A DNA stretch of 7,679 nucleotides, taken from the NCBI GenBank assembly GCA_013044305.1, contig JABEUT010000265.1, forward strand, positions 1 through 7,679, given 5' to 3'. The notes below the pieces were generated by a model that was not told the DNA's origin, did not search any database, and saw nothing but the letters and a program-made list of their open reading frames with translations. Of the stretch, positions 1 to 5,655 are shown one piece after another (position 1 is the first letter of the stretch; every line of letters begins with the position of its first letter). The translations under genes were made by a program, and so were the position numbers. This DNA comes from Bacteroidia bacterium. Its GTDB lineage: Bacteria; Bacteroidota; Bacteroidia; JABEUT01.

Positions 1-71
1 CATTATACGGGTTAGCCCTTGCCATTGTGAATTTAGTTAAAGCCAATAAGGACAAAAAAGTGAAAGATTAG
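1..71 (+). CDS. 3' end of an unidentified gene, possible membrane protein (partial)
   Basis: The frame beginning at base 3 is open from the left edge to a TAG stop at 69-71 and reads LYGLALAIVNLV followed by KANKDKKVKD. A hydrophobic stretch followed by a lysine-rich tail suggests the last transmembrane helix of an inner-membrane protein with a positively charged cytoplasmic C-terminus. The fragment is too short to name a family. That it is a gene end is an inference from composition: the other two + frames stop within the first 40 bases, and the sequence becomes clearly AT-rich and non-coding after base 71. A spurious 22-codon open frame cannot be excluded. Confidence 0.4.
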   Translation, partial: LYGLALAIVNLVKANKDKKVKD

Positions 72-135
72 GCTTGTCCCAACTGGTATATAGTTACCTC
101 GGTAGTTAATTAGCTTTAAAACAGGATTAATATAC

Positions 136-209
136 ACCAAACCCCGAAGGCGCTTTAAAAAGCAGCATCTTAAATCAAATTGTTTCAATGCCCCCTTAGG
201 GTTTGGGGT
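136..209. repeat. imperfect inverted repeat, possible REP-like or terminator hairpin
   Basis: The left arm (136-153, ACCAAACCCCGAAGGCGC) resembles the reverse complement of the right arm (190-209). About 14 of 18 left-arm bases can pair, with a 2-base gap and a loop of about 36 bases. Inside the loop GCTTT and AAAGC can form a second small stem. The right arm contains CCCCCTTAGGG and GGTTTGGGG. C/G-run palindromes of this kind, standing out from AT-rich surroundings, are the sort of element often dispersed between Bacteroidota genes; that comparison is from memory and was not checked. There is no T-run directly after either arm, so simple intrinsic termination is not well supported. Confidence 0.4.
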
Positions 210-268
210 AAAAAGGTAATCATGCATCCTTTAAATTAATTTCAAACTGACCCGCTACCAAAAATCTG

Positions 269-294
269 TTGAAACCTACAAATTGCTATCTTTG
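269..294 (+). promoter_or_regulatory. candidate maeB promoter, Bacteroidota type
   Basis: TATCTTTG at 287-294 matches the Bacteroidota -7 consensus TAnnTTTG exactly and is the only exact match on the + strand of this intergenic region. A TTG at 269-271 could be the -33 element, but the spacer is only 15 bp, shorter than the usual 19-21 or so, so the -33 assignment is weak. Transcription would begin near base 300 and give maeB a leader of roughly 125 nucleotides that includes the dyad at 331-359. Confidence 0.5.
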
Positions 295-330
295 TTTCAC
301 AATTGCCCGAACAGGATTAAGGCGCGCGTT

Positions 331-359
331 GGTTTACCCGCACCTGACCGGTTTACCGG
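331..359 (+). promoter_or_regulatory. repeat and dyad in the presumed maeB leader
   Basis: GGTTTACC occurs at 331-338 and 350-357, a 19-bp centre-to-centre spacing close to two helical turns. The second copy lies in the short hairpin CCGG-TTTA-CCGG (348-359). The position, downstream of the candidate start of transcription and about 70-95 bases before the maeB ATG, would suit an operator or a leader RNA element. Function is inferred only from symmetry and position. Confidence 0.3.
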
Positions 360-426
360 GCCTGAAGCGACAGATGACCCTTGAGGTAATTTAATCTGCG
401 CAGCATGACAAAACAATAAAACAATT

Positions 427-2697
427 ATGGAAAAGATTGATATGGAAGACGCCCTTGATTACCACGCCATGGGGCGGCCGGGCAAGATAGAAGTGATACC
501 CACTAAGCCGCACAGCTCACAGCGCGACCTGTCGCTGGCTTACTCGCCGGGAGTGGCGGAGCCTTGCTTAAGGATTGCCGAACATAAGGAAGATGTGTAC
601 AAATACACCGCCAAGGGCAACCTGGTGGCGGTTATCAGCAACGGAACGGCAGTACTCGGATTAGGCAACATTGGGCCCGAGGCAGGCAAGCCGGTTATGG
701 AAGGCAAGGGGCTTCTTTTTAAGATATTCGCCGACATTGATGTGTTCGACATAGAAATGGATGCCGAAGATCCTGAAAAATTCATACAGGCTGTAAAAGC
801 CATCGCCCCCACCTTCGGAGGCATCAACCTGGAGGATATAAAAGCGCCGGAATGCTTTGAAATAGAACGCAGGCTCAAGGAGGAGCTTACCATACCCATT
901 ATGCACGACGACCAGCATGGCACAGCCATCATATCCTCGGCCGCACTCATCAACGCCCTTGAAATAGCGGGCAAAAAGATAGAGAATGTAAAAATTGTAG
1001 TCAACGGCGCCGGCGCTTCGGCTATTTCCTGCACCAGGCTCTACCACTCGCTTGGGGCAAAAAAGGAAAACATAATGATGTTCGACAGCAAGGGGCTTTT
1101 AAGCCGCGACAGAAAAGACCTGTCGGCCGAAAAATTATTATTTGTAAGCGACCATAAAGTGAAAGACCTGGGCGATGCCATGAAAGGAGCCGATGTGTTC
1201 GTCGGTTTATCGAAAGGCAATACTGTTACCCGGGAAATGCTGAAAGGCATGGCGGACAAGCCTATAGTATTTGCCCTTGCCAACCCCATACCCGAAATAT
1301 CGTACCCGGAAGCGCGCGAGGCGCGGCCCGATGTAATAATGGCCACCGGCAGGTCGGACTATCCTAACCAGGTGAACAACGTGCTGGGGTTCCCGTTTAT
1401 TTTCCGCGGCGCACTGGACGTGCGGGCCACACGAATAAACGAAGAAATGAAAATGGCGGCAGTGCTTGCCCTGGCCGAACTTGCCAAACAGCCGGTGCCG
1501 GAATCGGTGAACCTCGCCTACGGCTCGCGTAACCTTACCTTCGGCCCTGACTATATCATACCAAAACCGATAGACCCCCGCCTGATAACCTCGCTGCCGC
1601 CCGCCATTGCCAAGGCAGCCATTGAATCGGGTGTGGCGCAGCGCAACATTGAAGACTGGGATGCATATACCCAGGCGCTTGCCAGCAGGCTGGGCCTGGA
1701 CAACGACCTGCTAAAATCGCTTACCGCCAAGGCAAGGCAAAACCCCAAACGAATCGTATTTGCCGAAGCCGACCAGTATAAAGTGCTTAAAGCCGCACAG
1801 GAAGCAAAGAACGAAGGCATAGCAAAACCCATACTCCTCGGCGACAAGGAAAAAATAAAAAAACTGATTACGGAATACAGCATGAGCCTTGATGATGTTC
1901 CGATCATTGACCCCCGCTCGGAAGAGGAAGAGCTTACAAGGAATAAATTCGGCGACGACCTGTACCTGAAAAGGAAAAGAAAAGGCTATACCCTGTTTGA
2001 AGCGCGAAAGGTGATGCGCGAAAGGAATTATTTCGGAGCCATGATGGTGGAAAACGACATGGCGGACGCCATGATATCGGGTATCACCCGCAAATACGCC
2101 GAACCCATTACGGCTGCGCTGGAAACCATAGGCACGCACCCCGACGTGAGAAGGGTTGCAGGCATGTATATCCTGCTTGCCAAGCAGGGTCCCTTCTTTT
2201 TTGCCGATACCACCATGAACGTGGATCCTACGGTGGAAGAACTCGTGGAAATAACCACGCTCACCGCTCAAAGCATACGTCAGTTCAACATCATACCGCG
2301 CATTGCCCTGCTTTCCTACACCAACTTCGGATCGGTAAAAGGCGAACTGCCCGCCAAGGTTGCAAAGGCTACGGCCATACTGCACGATAAATACCCGGGC
2401 ATGATTGTGGATGGAGACATACAGGCAAACTTTGCGCTGAACAACGAATTGCTGAAGGAACAGTTCCCTTTTTCCGACCTGATTGATAAAAAGGTGAACA
2501 CGCTTATTTTCCCCAACCTTATCTCGGGCAACGTGGCTTATAAGCTGATGCAGGAACTGGCCGGACTGGAAGCCATAGGCCCGGTGCTGCTCGGAATGAA
2601 AAAGCCGGTGCATGTATTGCAGCTGGGCTGTTCGGTGAGGGAAATAGTGAACATGGTAACCATTGCCGTGGTAGATTCACAAGGCCGTACAAAATAG
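427..2697 (+). CDS. maeB: malic enzyme (oxaloacetate-decarboxylating) with C-terminal phosphotransacetylase-like domain
   Basis: Cytosolic enzyme that oxidatively decarboxylates malate to pyruvate and CO2, most likely with NADP+; the cofactor is not proven by the sequence. At 756 aa it has the usual length of the MaeB hybrid class. Residues 1 to about 425 are the malic enzyme: SLAYSPGVAEP carries Tyr39, MEGKG carries Lys94, NLEDI and HDDQHG supply metal ligands Glu136, Asp137 and Asp162, and NGAGASA (193-199) is the dinucleotide-binding turn. Residues from about 435 to the end resemble phosphate acetyltransferase. In the family this domain is regulatory (acetyl-CoA-sensitive in E. coli MaeB). 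Here the phosphotransacetylase motif DLSRGC is replaced by VLQLGC (730-735), consistent with no acetyltransferase activity. Met1 is preferred over Met6 because the whole N-terminus fits the family; the leader is A-rich with no Shine-Dalgarno. The stop is 1 bp from the convergent pyrE stop. Confidence 0.96.
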   Translation: MEKIDMEDALDYHAMGRPGKIEVIPTKPHSSQRDLSLAYSPGVAEPCLRIAEHKEDVYKYTAKGNLVAVISNGTAVLGLGNIGPEAGKPVMEGKGLLFKIFADIDVFDIEMDAEDPEKFIQAVKAIAPTFGGINLEDIKAPECFEIERRLKEELTIPIMHDDQHGTAIISSAALINALEIAGKKIENVKIVVNGAGASAISCTRLYHSLGAKKENIMMFDSKGLLSRDRKDLSAEKLLFVSDHKVKDLGDAMKGADVFVGLSKGNTVTREMLKGMADKPIVFALANPIPEISYPEAREARPDVIMATGRSDYPNQVNNVLGFPFIFRGALDVRATRINEEMKMAAVLALAELAKQPVPESVNLAYGSRNLTFGPDYIIPKPIDPRLITSLPPAIAKAAIESGVAQRNIEDWDAYTQALASRLGLDNDLLKSLTAKARQNPKRIVFAEADQYKVLKAAQEAKNEGIAKPILLGDKEKIKKLITEYSMSLDDVPIIDPRSEEEELTRNKFGDDLYLKRKRKGYTLFEARKVMRERNYFGAMMVENDMADAMISGITRKYAEPITAALETIGTHPDVRRVAGMYILLAKQGPFFFADTTMNVDPTVEELVEITTLTAQSIRQFNIIPRIALLSYTNFGSVKGELPAKVAKATAILHDKYPGMIVDGDIQANFALNNELLKEQFPFSDLIDKKVNTLIFPNLISGNVAYKLMQELAGLEAIGPVLLGMKKPVHVLQLGCSVREIVNMVTIAVVDSQGRTK

Positions 2698-2698
2698 G

Positions 2699-3349
2699 TC
2701 AGGCTTTTCCGGCGCCCCACTTTTCGGGGTTCTTCATCCATTCCTTGAGTGATGTGGCTTCCTGCTCACTGATGTAGTTTGTTTCCACCGCCCTCTCAAT
2801 AAGGATGGGAAAATCGCAGAGCGCGGTAAAATTAACTTTTGCCGTCCTGAAAGCATCTTCGGCCACGGGCAGATTATATGAAAAAATGGAAACGATGCCT
2901 TTTACTATGCACTTTTCGCCGGCTACGGCCCCGGCCGCCTTCAGGCTGCTGCCCCCGGTGGAAATAAGGTCTTCTATGAGTACCGCCGACTGACCCGACT
3001 GCACCTCGCCCTCTATCATTTTGCCTGTGCCGTGGCCCTTGGCCTCGCTGCGCACGTATGCAAAGGGTAATCCCAGATCCTGCGCCACCAGTGCGCCCTG
3101 TGCAATGCCGCCTGTGGCTATGCCCACAATAATATCGGGTTTGCCGTACAGGTCGAAGATAACCGATACAAACTGCTGCCTTAAATAAGTTCTTATTTTC
3201 GGATAGGACAGGGTAAGGCGGTTGTCGCAGTATATAGGCGACTTGATGCCCGATGCCCAGGTGAAAGGCTTTTCGGGTTGCAGCTTAACCGCTTTGATTT
3301 GTAATAAAAAATCGGCAATTTTGCGTGCCGAATCCCTGTTGTAAATCAT
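2699..3349 (-). CDS. pyrE: orotate phosphoribosyltransferase
   Basis: Catalyses orotate + PRPP to orotidine 5'-monophosphate + pyrophosphate, the fifth step of de novo UMP synthesis, in the cytosol, normally as a dimer sharing active-site loops. The 216-aa length is normal. FTWASGIKSPIYCDNR (29-44) is the orotate-side N-terminal motif. YVRSEAKGHGTG (98-109) is the flexible catalytic loop, with Arg100, Lys104 and His106. VLIEDLISTGGSS (123-135) is the PRPP-binding signature with acidic pair Glu126-Asp127. The start MIYNRDSARK fits Bacteroidota PyrE proteins as I know them. Its ATG shares two bases with the divergent NUDIX start codon, so its promoter must lie inside that gene; a TAnnTTTG box at 3361-3354 would give a leader of nearly zero length. 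The stop is 1 bp from the maeB stop. Confidence 0.97.
   Translation of the reverse strand: MIYNRDSARKIADFLLQIKAVKLQPEKPFTWASGIKSPIYCDNRLTLSYPKIRTYLRQQFVSVIFDLYGKPDIIVGIATGGIAQGALVAQDLGLPFAYVRSEAKGHGTGKMIEGEVQSGQSAVLIEDLISTGGSSLKAAGAVAGEKCIVKGIVSIFSYNLPVAEDAFRTAKVNFTALCDFPILIERAVETNYISEQEATSLKEWMKNPEKWGAGKA
2714..2730 (+). terminator. weak hairpin just past the maeB stop
   Basis: CCCC (2715-2718) and GGGG (2726-2729) enclose a 7-base loop, extendable by a G-U pair (2714/2730), 17 bases after the maeB stop and inside the 3' end of pyrE. It is followed by TCTTCATCC rather than a true T-run. It is the only candidate seen for ending maeB transcription here, but it may be coincidence within pyrE codons. 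Confidence 0.2.
3293..3323 (+). promoter_or_regulatory. candidate promoter of the NUDIX gene, inside pyrE
   Basis: TTTG at 3293-3296, a 19-bp spacer and CAATTTTG at 3316-3323 match the Bacteroidota pattern (-33 TTG, -7 TAnnTTTG) with one mismatch, the first T of the -7 box. Transcription would start near 3328-3330, about 20 bases before the NUDIX ATG. The elements lie in the first codons of pyrE on the opposite strand. The pairing of two elements at the right spacing makes this better than an isolated box. Confidence 0.4.
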
Positions 3350-3956
3350 GGCGCAAAATTATAAAGTTTATTGTAACAGCCGGCTGATATATATCGGCAG
3401 GGCAAAAGATTTGCCTGCCCGCAAAGGGGAAACGCTGAAACGCATAGCGGCCGGCGATGTAAAAAACGAATGGAAGAGGTTTGCCGCCGGCAAAAAGCAA
3501 AAAGAACTGAAGCTGCCGGGCGACCCCGCTAAGGTATGGAAGGAGTTTAAAAAACTGTTCAGAATGATTTCCGCCGCAGGCGGACTGGTAAAAAACAGCA
3601 ACGGCAAGTACCTGCTCATTTACAGGAACGGCAAATGGGATCTGCCCAAAGGCAAACAGGATAAAGGCGAAGCAATACGCACCACCGCCGTCCGCGAAGT
3701 GGAGGAAGAGTGCGGCATAGGCAGGCTTACCATAACCGGCCGCCTGCCCGACACCTACCATATTTATGAACTTAAAGGCAAAGCGGCGCTTAAAAAAACG
3801 CATTGGTATGCAATGAAGACTGCTTCGGATAAAAAGCCGGTGCCGCAAAAGGAAGAAGGGATAAAGGCTGCAGTGTGGTTAAGCCCTGCGGCGATAAAAC
3901 GCAGGAAGAAGAACATCTACCCGTCGGTATGGCAACTGCTGAAGGACCTGAAGTAA
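3348..3956 (+). CDS. NUDIX family hydrolase
   Basis: Probable Mg2+-dependent hydrolase of a nucleoside diphosphate linked to another moiety; the substrate cannot be read from the sequence. The Nudix box GX5EX7REUXEEXGU is complete: Gly102, Glu108, then REVEEECGI at 116-124, with all catalytic glutamates present. The fold starts about residue 75 (SAAGGLVKN) and ends near 185. The first 70 or so residues form an extra N-terminal part with a beta-like YKVYCNSRLIYI start and a lysine-rich middle, also known to me in Bacteroidota homologues. The 202-aa protein is rich in lysine. The start MAQNYKVYCN is the only reasonable one, and it overlaps the divergent pyrE start codon by two bases; no Shine-Dalgarno is visible. 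Its stop is 4 bp from the convergent thioesterase stop. A role in nucleotide-pool cleaning next to pyrE is possible but only inferred. Confidence 0.92.
   Translation: MAQNYKVYCNSRLIYIGRAKDLPARKGETLKRIAAGDVKNEWKRFAAGKKQKELKLPGDPAKVWKEFKKLFRMISAAGGLVKNSNGKYLLIYRNGKWDLPKGKQDKGEAIRTTAVREVEEECGIGRLTITGRLPDTYHIYELKGKAALKKTHWYAMKTASDKKPVPQKEEGIKAAVWLSPAAIKRRKKNIYPSVWQLLKDLK
3354..3361 (-). promoter_or_regulatory. candidate pyrE -7 box, inside the NUDIX gene
   Basis: Read on the minus strand, 3361-3354 is TAATTTTG, an exact TAnnTTTG match, ending 4 bases before the pyrE ATG. With initiation a few bases downstream of the box, the transcript would start at or next to the start codon, so pyrE may be leaderless. 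No TTG sits at the expected -33 position; the nearest resemblance is TGTTAC at 3379-3374, about 12-15 bases upstream. Confidence 0.4.
3380..3419. promoter_or_regulatory. nested dyads at the 5' end of the NUDIX gene, upstream of pyrE
   Basis: Two symmetrical elements share bases. The first (3380-3401) is centred on the perfect palindrome GATATATATC (3386-3395) and pairs at 9 of 11 positions. The second pairs GGCAGGGCAAA (3396-3406) with TTTGCCTGCC (3410-3419): a 10-bp stem with one bulged G and a 3-base AGA loop. They lie in NUDIX codons 11-24 and cover the -33 region and upstream of the candidate pyrE promoter. GGCAG belongs to both, so as RNA they would exclude each other. Operator or leader function is inference; the codons alone could account for them. 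Confidence 0.35.
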
Positions 3957-3960
3957 CGCA

Positions 3961-4377
3961 CTACTGCGGCTTCTTCACCAAAAAAACGCCCAGCTTGTCT
4001 ATTACAACCTGCGGCACGGCAACAGGTCGGCCGCCGCTTAAAAAGGCATGGGTGGTTTCGCCTTCGTTAATGGTTACCTTTTTTTCATTCAGCGTTTCGT
4101 AGTGGAAATGTATCCTTGTGCCCGAGGGCATTTCCTTCACCGATGTTCTTATGGTCAGTATATCATCGAAGAAGGCGGGCTTGTAATACTTTATATTGAA
4201 TGATAGCACGGGGAGCATAATGCCCTGTTCTTCCATTTCCCTGTAGCTTAAGCCCAATGCCCGCAGCGCCTCTACCCTGCCCGACTCAAAAAAGGCGGCA
4301 TAGTTGCCGTAATACACATAGCCCATGCGGTCGGTTTCGGCATATCGCACACGTATAATGGTTTCGCTGCTGTACAT
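3961..4377 (-). CDS. acyl-CoA thioesterase, YbgC/FadM-like hotdog fold
   Basis: Predicted to hydrolyse acyl-CoA thioesters in the cytosol; chain length and true substrate are not readable. The 138-aa length is typical of the single-domain 4HBT family. The signature RYAETDRMGYVYYGNY (11-26), with catalytic Asp16, followed by FFESGR with Glu31 and Arg34, is the classic YbgC/4-hydroxybenzoyl-CoA thioesterase motif. A second conserved part, SFNIKYYKPAFFDD, follows in the middle of the protein. The start is placed directly before the first beta strand, as in the family. Upstream there is no Shine-Dalgarno, but an exact TAnnTTTG box lies at 4446-4439. E. coli YbgC belongs to the tol-pal cluster, but no tol-pal gene is seen here, so that role is not implied. 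It could be the last gene of the run from fbaB or have its own promoter. Confidence 0.9.
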   Translation of the reverse strand: MYSSETIIRVRYAETDRMGYVYYGNYAAFFESGRVEALRALGLSYREMEEQGIMLPVLSFNIKYYKPAFFDDILTIRTSVKEMPSGTRIHFHYETLNEKKVTINEGETTHAFLSGGRPVAVPQVVIDKLGVFLVKKPQ

Positions 4378-4423
4378 CAGTCTTGTGGGTTAATTCGGGT
4401 ATTCTATCTGCTTAAAAAAAAAT

Positions 4424-4446
4424 AAAAAAACACCTCGGCAAAGGTA
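4424..4446 (-). terminator. candidate intrinsic terminator after the glycosyltransferase gene
   Basis: On the minus strand, 14 bases past the glycosyltransferase stop, ACCT (4445-4442) and AGGT (4435-4432) enclose a 6-base loop and are followed by G and then T7-A-T9 (4430-4414). The U-tract is excellent but the stem is only 4 bp, so termination may be partial. The first stem arm lies within the TACCTTTG promoter-like box described separately. Confidence 0.4.
4439..4446 (-). promoter_or_regulatory. candidate -7 box of the thioesterase gene
   Basis: Read on the minus strand, 4446-4439 is TACCTTTG, an exact TAnnTTTG match in the 82-bp gap between the glycosyltransferase and thioesterase genes. 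Initiation would lie near 4432, giving a leader of about 55 nucleotides that begins with the T-rich tract. No -33 TTG is seen at the usual distance, which lowers confidence. Confidence 0.4.
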
Positions 4447-4459
4447 TTAAATATAAGCG

Positions 4460-5629
4460 CTACCTGCCCTTTAAAATTTCATTGTGCAGGTCGCATAACC
4501 TCTTTCCTATCACTTCGGGGGCAAAATGGGTTCGAGCAAAAAGCCTCATTTTTGCGGGGTCGTAATTGCTGCTTGTATCGAGCATGGTTGTAATGGCTCG
4601 TTCCAGCCCCTTTTCATCGCGCGGCTCCACAAGCAGTCCGAATTCCGGCGATATGAATTCTTCCGGTCCTCCGCATTTGCTTGTTACCACAGGCCTGCCT
4701 GCCCACAACGATTCGGCCAGCACCACCGAAAAAGTTTCGTAGTTGCTGAACAGAACCATGAAACTGCTTGAAGAGATAAGCTTGAGAATTTCTGAACTGT
4801 CATGTATATAGGGCAAAAATTTTACCACGCCGCCGTTCAATCCCGATGCGTTTACGTATTCCTTTAACTCCTTTTGCTCTTCCGTATCGCTCACAACCAG
4901 CAGTTCAAAATCGTTCCGTTTAAGGCTTACCTGCTTTATTGCGTTTATTATACCGTGTGCGTTTTTAACCTCGGCGAGGGTTGAAATATGAAGAATACGC
5001 TTTTTGGCAGGCGGCGCAGCCCCGGCAGGCATGGGCGTATCGGGCAGCGGCACCACATTGGGTATTACACGGTAGTCATTTTTTATTCCGTTGTTGCGCA
5101 TGGCCTCGCCCAGATAGCGCGAAACGGTAACTATTACGGCAGCGCCGGCGTAGGCGGCTTTCATAAAGCGGAACAACAGCTTGTCCGTCAAAGATTTTTT
5201 TTCTGAAAGCTGGTAGCCTATGCCGTGTTCGGTTACCAGATAGGGAATGTTAAGGCGGCGGCTAAGTCTCCTGGCATAGAGTATGGCAGGCAGGGCAGCC
5301 TGAACATGGATAAGCTGCGGGGCGACGCCGCACTTTTTTAATTCCTTCAGCCCCATCCGGTTAGCGCCCATCCGCCTGAATACCTTTGCGGGCAGGGCAA
5401 AAAGCGAATTGCCCTTTACCTGCCTGAAGTACACAATCACCTCGCAGTATCCGTTATTGTCGGTTACCGCAATTTGGTACTTTGCTTTAAGCATAGGGTC
5501 GGGGGTTGCGAAGAGAACGGAAACCTTGTCGTAACGCGCATCGGCCTCAATAAGCCTTTTGATGAAGTTGCCGTCGGCGGGTGCGGTACGGTTGGGGTAC
5601 CATGAGGGTATATATAGTATGTTGTTCAT
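4460..5629 (-). CDS. glycosyltransferase, GT-B fold, GT4-like
   Basis: Probable retaining glycosyltransferase moving a sugar from a nucleotide-sugar donor to a glycan or lipid acceptor, acting in the cytosol or at the inner face of the membrane; neither sugar is identifiable. The 389-aa length is typical. The N-terminal Rossmann half starts at MNNILYIPSWYP and includes HVQAALPA (108-115) and VTEHG (132-136). IPNVVPLP (189-196) leads into the linker. The C-terminal half begins about residue 211 (RILHISTLAEVKN) and has the donor-site motif EX7E at Glu298 and Glu306 in NYETFSVVLAESLWAGRPVV, then CGGPEEF. No signal peptide or clear membrane segment is seen. It follows accD by 68 bp on the same strand and probably shares its transcript. 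A lone glycosyltransferase among metabolic genes gives little clue to its pathway. Confidence 0.9.
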   Translation of the reverse strand: MNNILYIPSWYPNRTAPADGNFIKRLIEADARYDKVSVLFATPDPMLKAKYQIAVTDNNGYCEVIVYFRQVKGNSLFALPAKVFRRMGANRMGLKELKKCGVAPQLIHVQAALPAILYARRLSRRLNIPYLVTEHGIGYQLSEKKSLTDKLLFRFMKAAYAGAAVIVTVSRYLGEAMRNNGIKNDYRVIPNVVPLPDTPMPAGAAPPAKKRILHISTLAEVKNAHGIINAIKQVSLKRNDFELLVVSDTEEQKELKEYVNASGLNGGVVKFLPYIHDSSEILKLISSSSFMVLFSNYETFSVVLAESLWAGRPVVTSKCGGPEEFISPEFGLLVEPRDEKGLERAITTMLDTSSNYDPAKMRLFARTHFAPEVIGKRLCDLHNEILKGR

Positions 5630-5655
5630 TGCGGCGCAGAATCTTAAGTAAACGG

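Larger units (their letters stand above)
120..320. repeat. pair of 11-bp direct repeats (AACAGGATTAA)
   Basis: AACAGGATTAA occurs exactly at 120-130 and again at 310-320; the match ends at 11 bp on both sides. The 179 bp between the copies contain the inverted repeat at 136-209 and the maeB -7 box. Direct repeats of this length could be a target-site duplication around a small non-coding insertion, but the ends of the enclosed segment are not inverted repeats of each other, so that reading is weak. Two binding sites for one regulator, or chance in AT-rich DNA, are alternatives. Confidence 0.4.
72..426. other. intergenic region upstream of maeB
   Basis: These 355 bases have no convincing gene and are visibly more AT-rich than the coding DNA on either side. 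They hold an imperfect inverted repeat (136-209), an 11-bp direct repeat (120-130 and 310-320), a promoter-like -7 box (287-294) and a leader with two GGTTTACC copies and a small hairpin (331-359). Near the left end, GGTA (85-88) and TACC (95-98) form a small dyad with a 6-base loop. CTGCGCAG at 396-403 is a perfect 8-bp palindrome. No tRNA-like structure or recognisable riboswitch core was seen. Confidence 0.7.

Noticed and set aside
33..227. 64-codon open frame on the minus strand in the intergenic region
   Set aside because: It overlaps the presumed end of the upstream gene, is built largely from the two arms of the inverted repeat, and reads as a mix of residues with no recognisable domain. 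It is more likely a by-product of the repeat than a gene.
131..309. MITE flanked by an 11-bp target duplication
   Set aside because: The ends just inside the direct repeats are not inverted copies of each other, so a classical MITE is not supported; the repeat is kept only as an observation.
540..1034. 164-codon open frame antisense to the malic enzyme domain
   Set aside because: It is fully contained in the conserved catalytic core of maeB and its Ser/Pro/Leu-rich translation has no recognisable motif.
1711..2613. 300-codon open frame antisense to maeB
   Set aside because: It lies wholly within maeB on the other strand, in a region clearly coding for the phosphotransacetylase-like domain; its product is rich in His, Phe, Gly and Arg and resembles no family, as expected of a shadow frame.
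3285..3848. 187-codon open frame antisense to the NUDIX gene
   Set aside because: It covers the intact Nudix box region in reverse and has low-complexity Phe-rich composition. The sense frame has a complete catalytic motif, so this is a shadow.
3880..4000. Terminator between the NUDIX and thioesterase genes
   Set aside because: The genes are 4 bp apart and no stem followed by a T-run was found on either strand around the stops.
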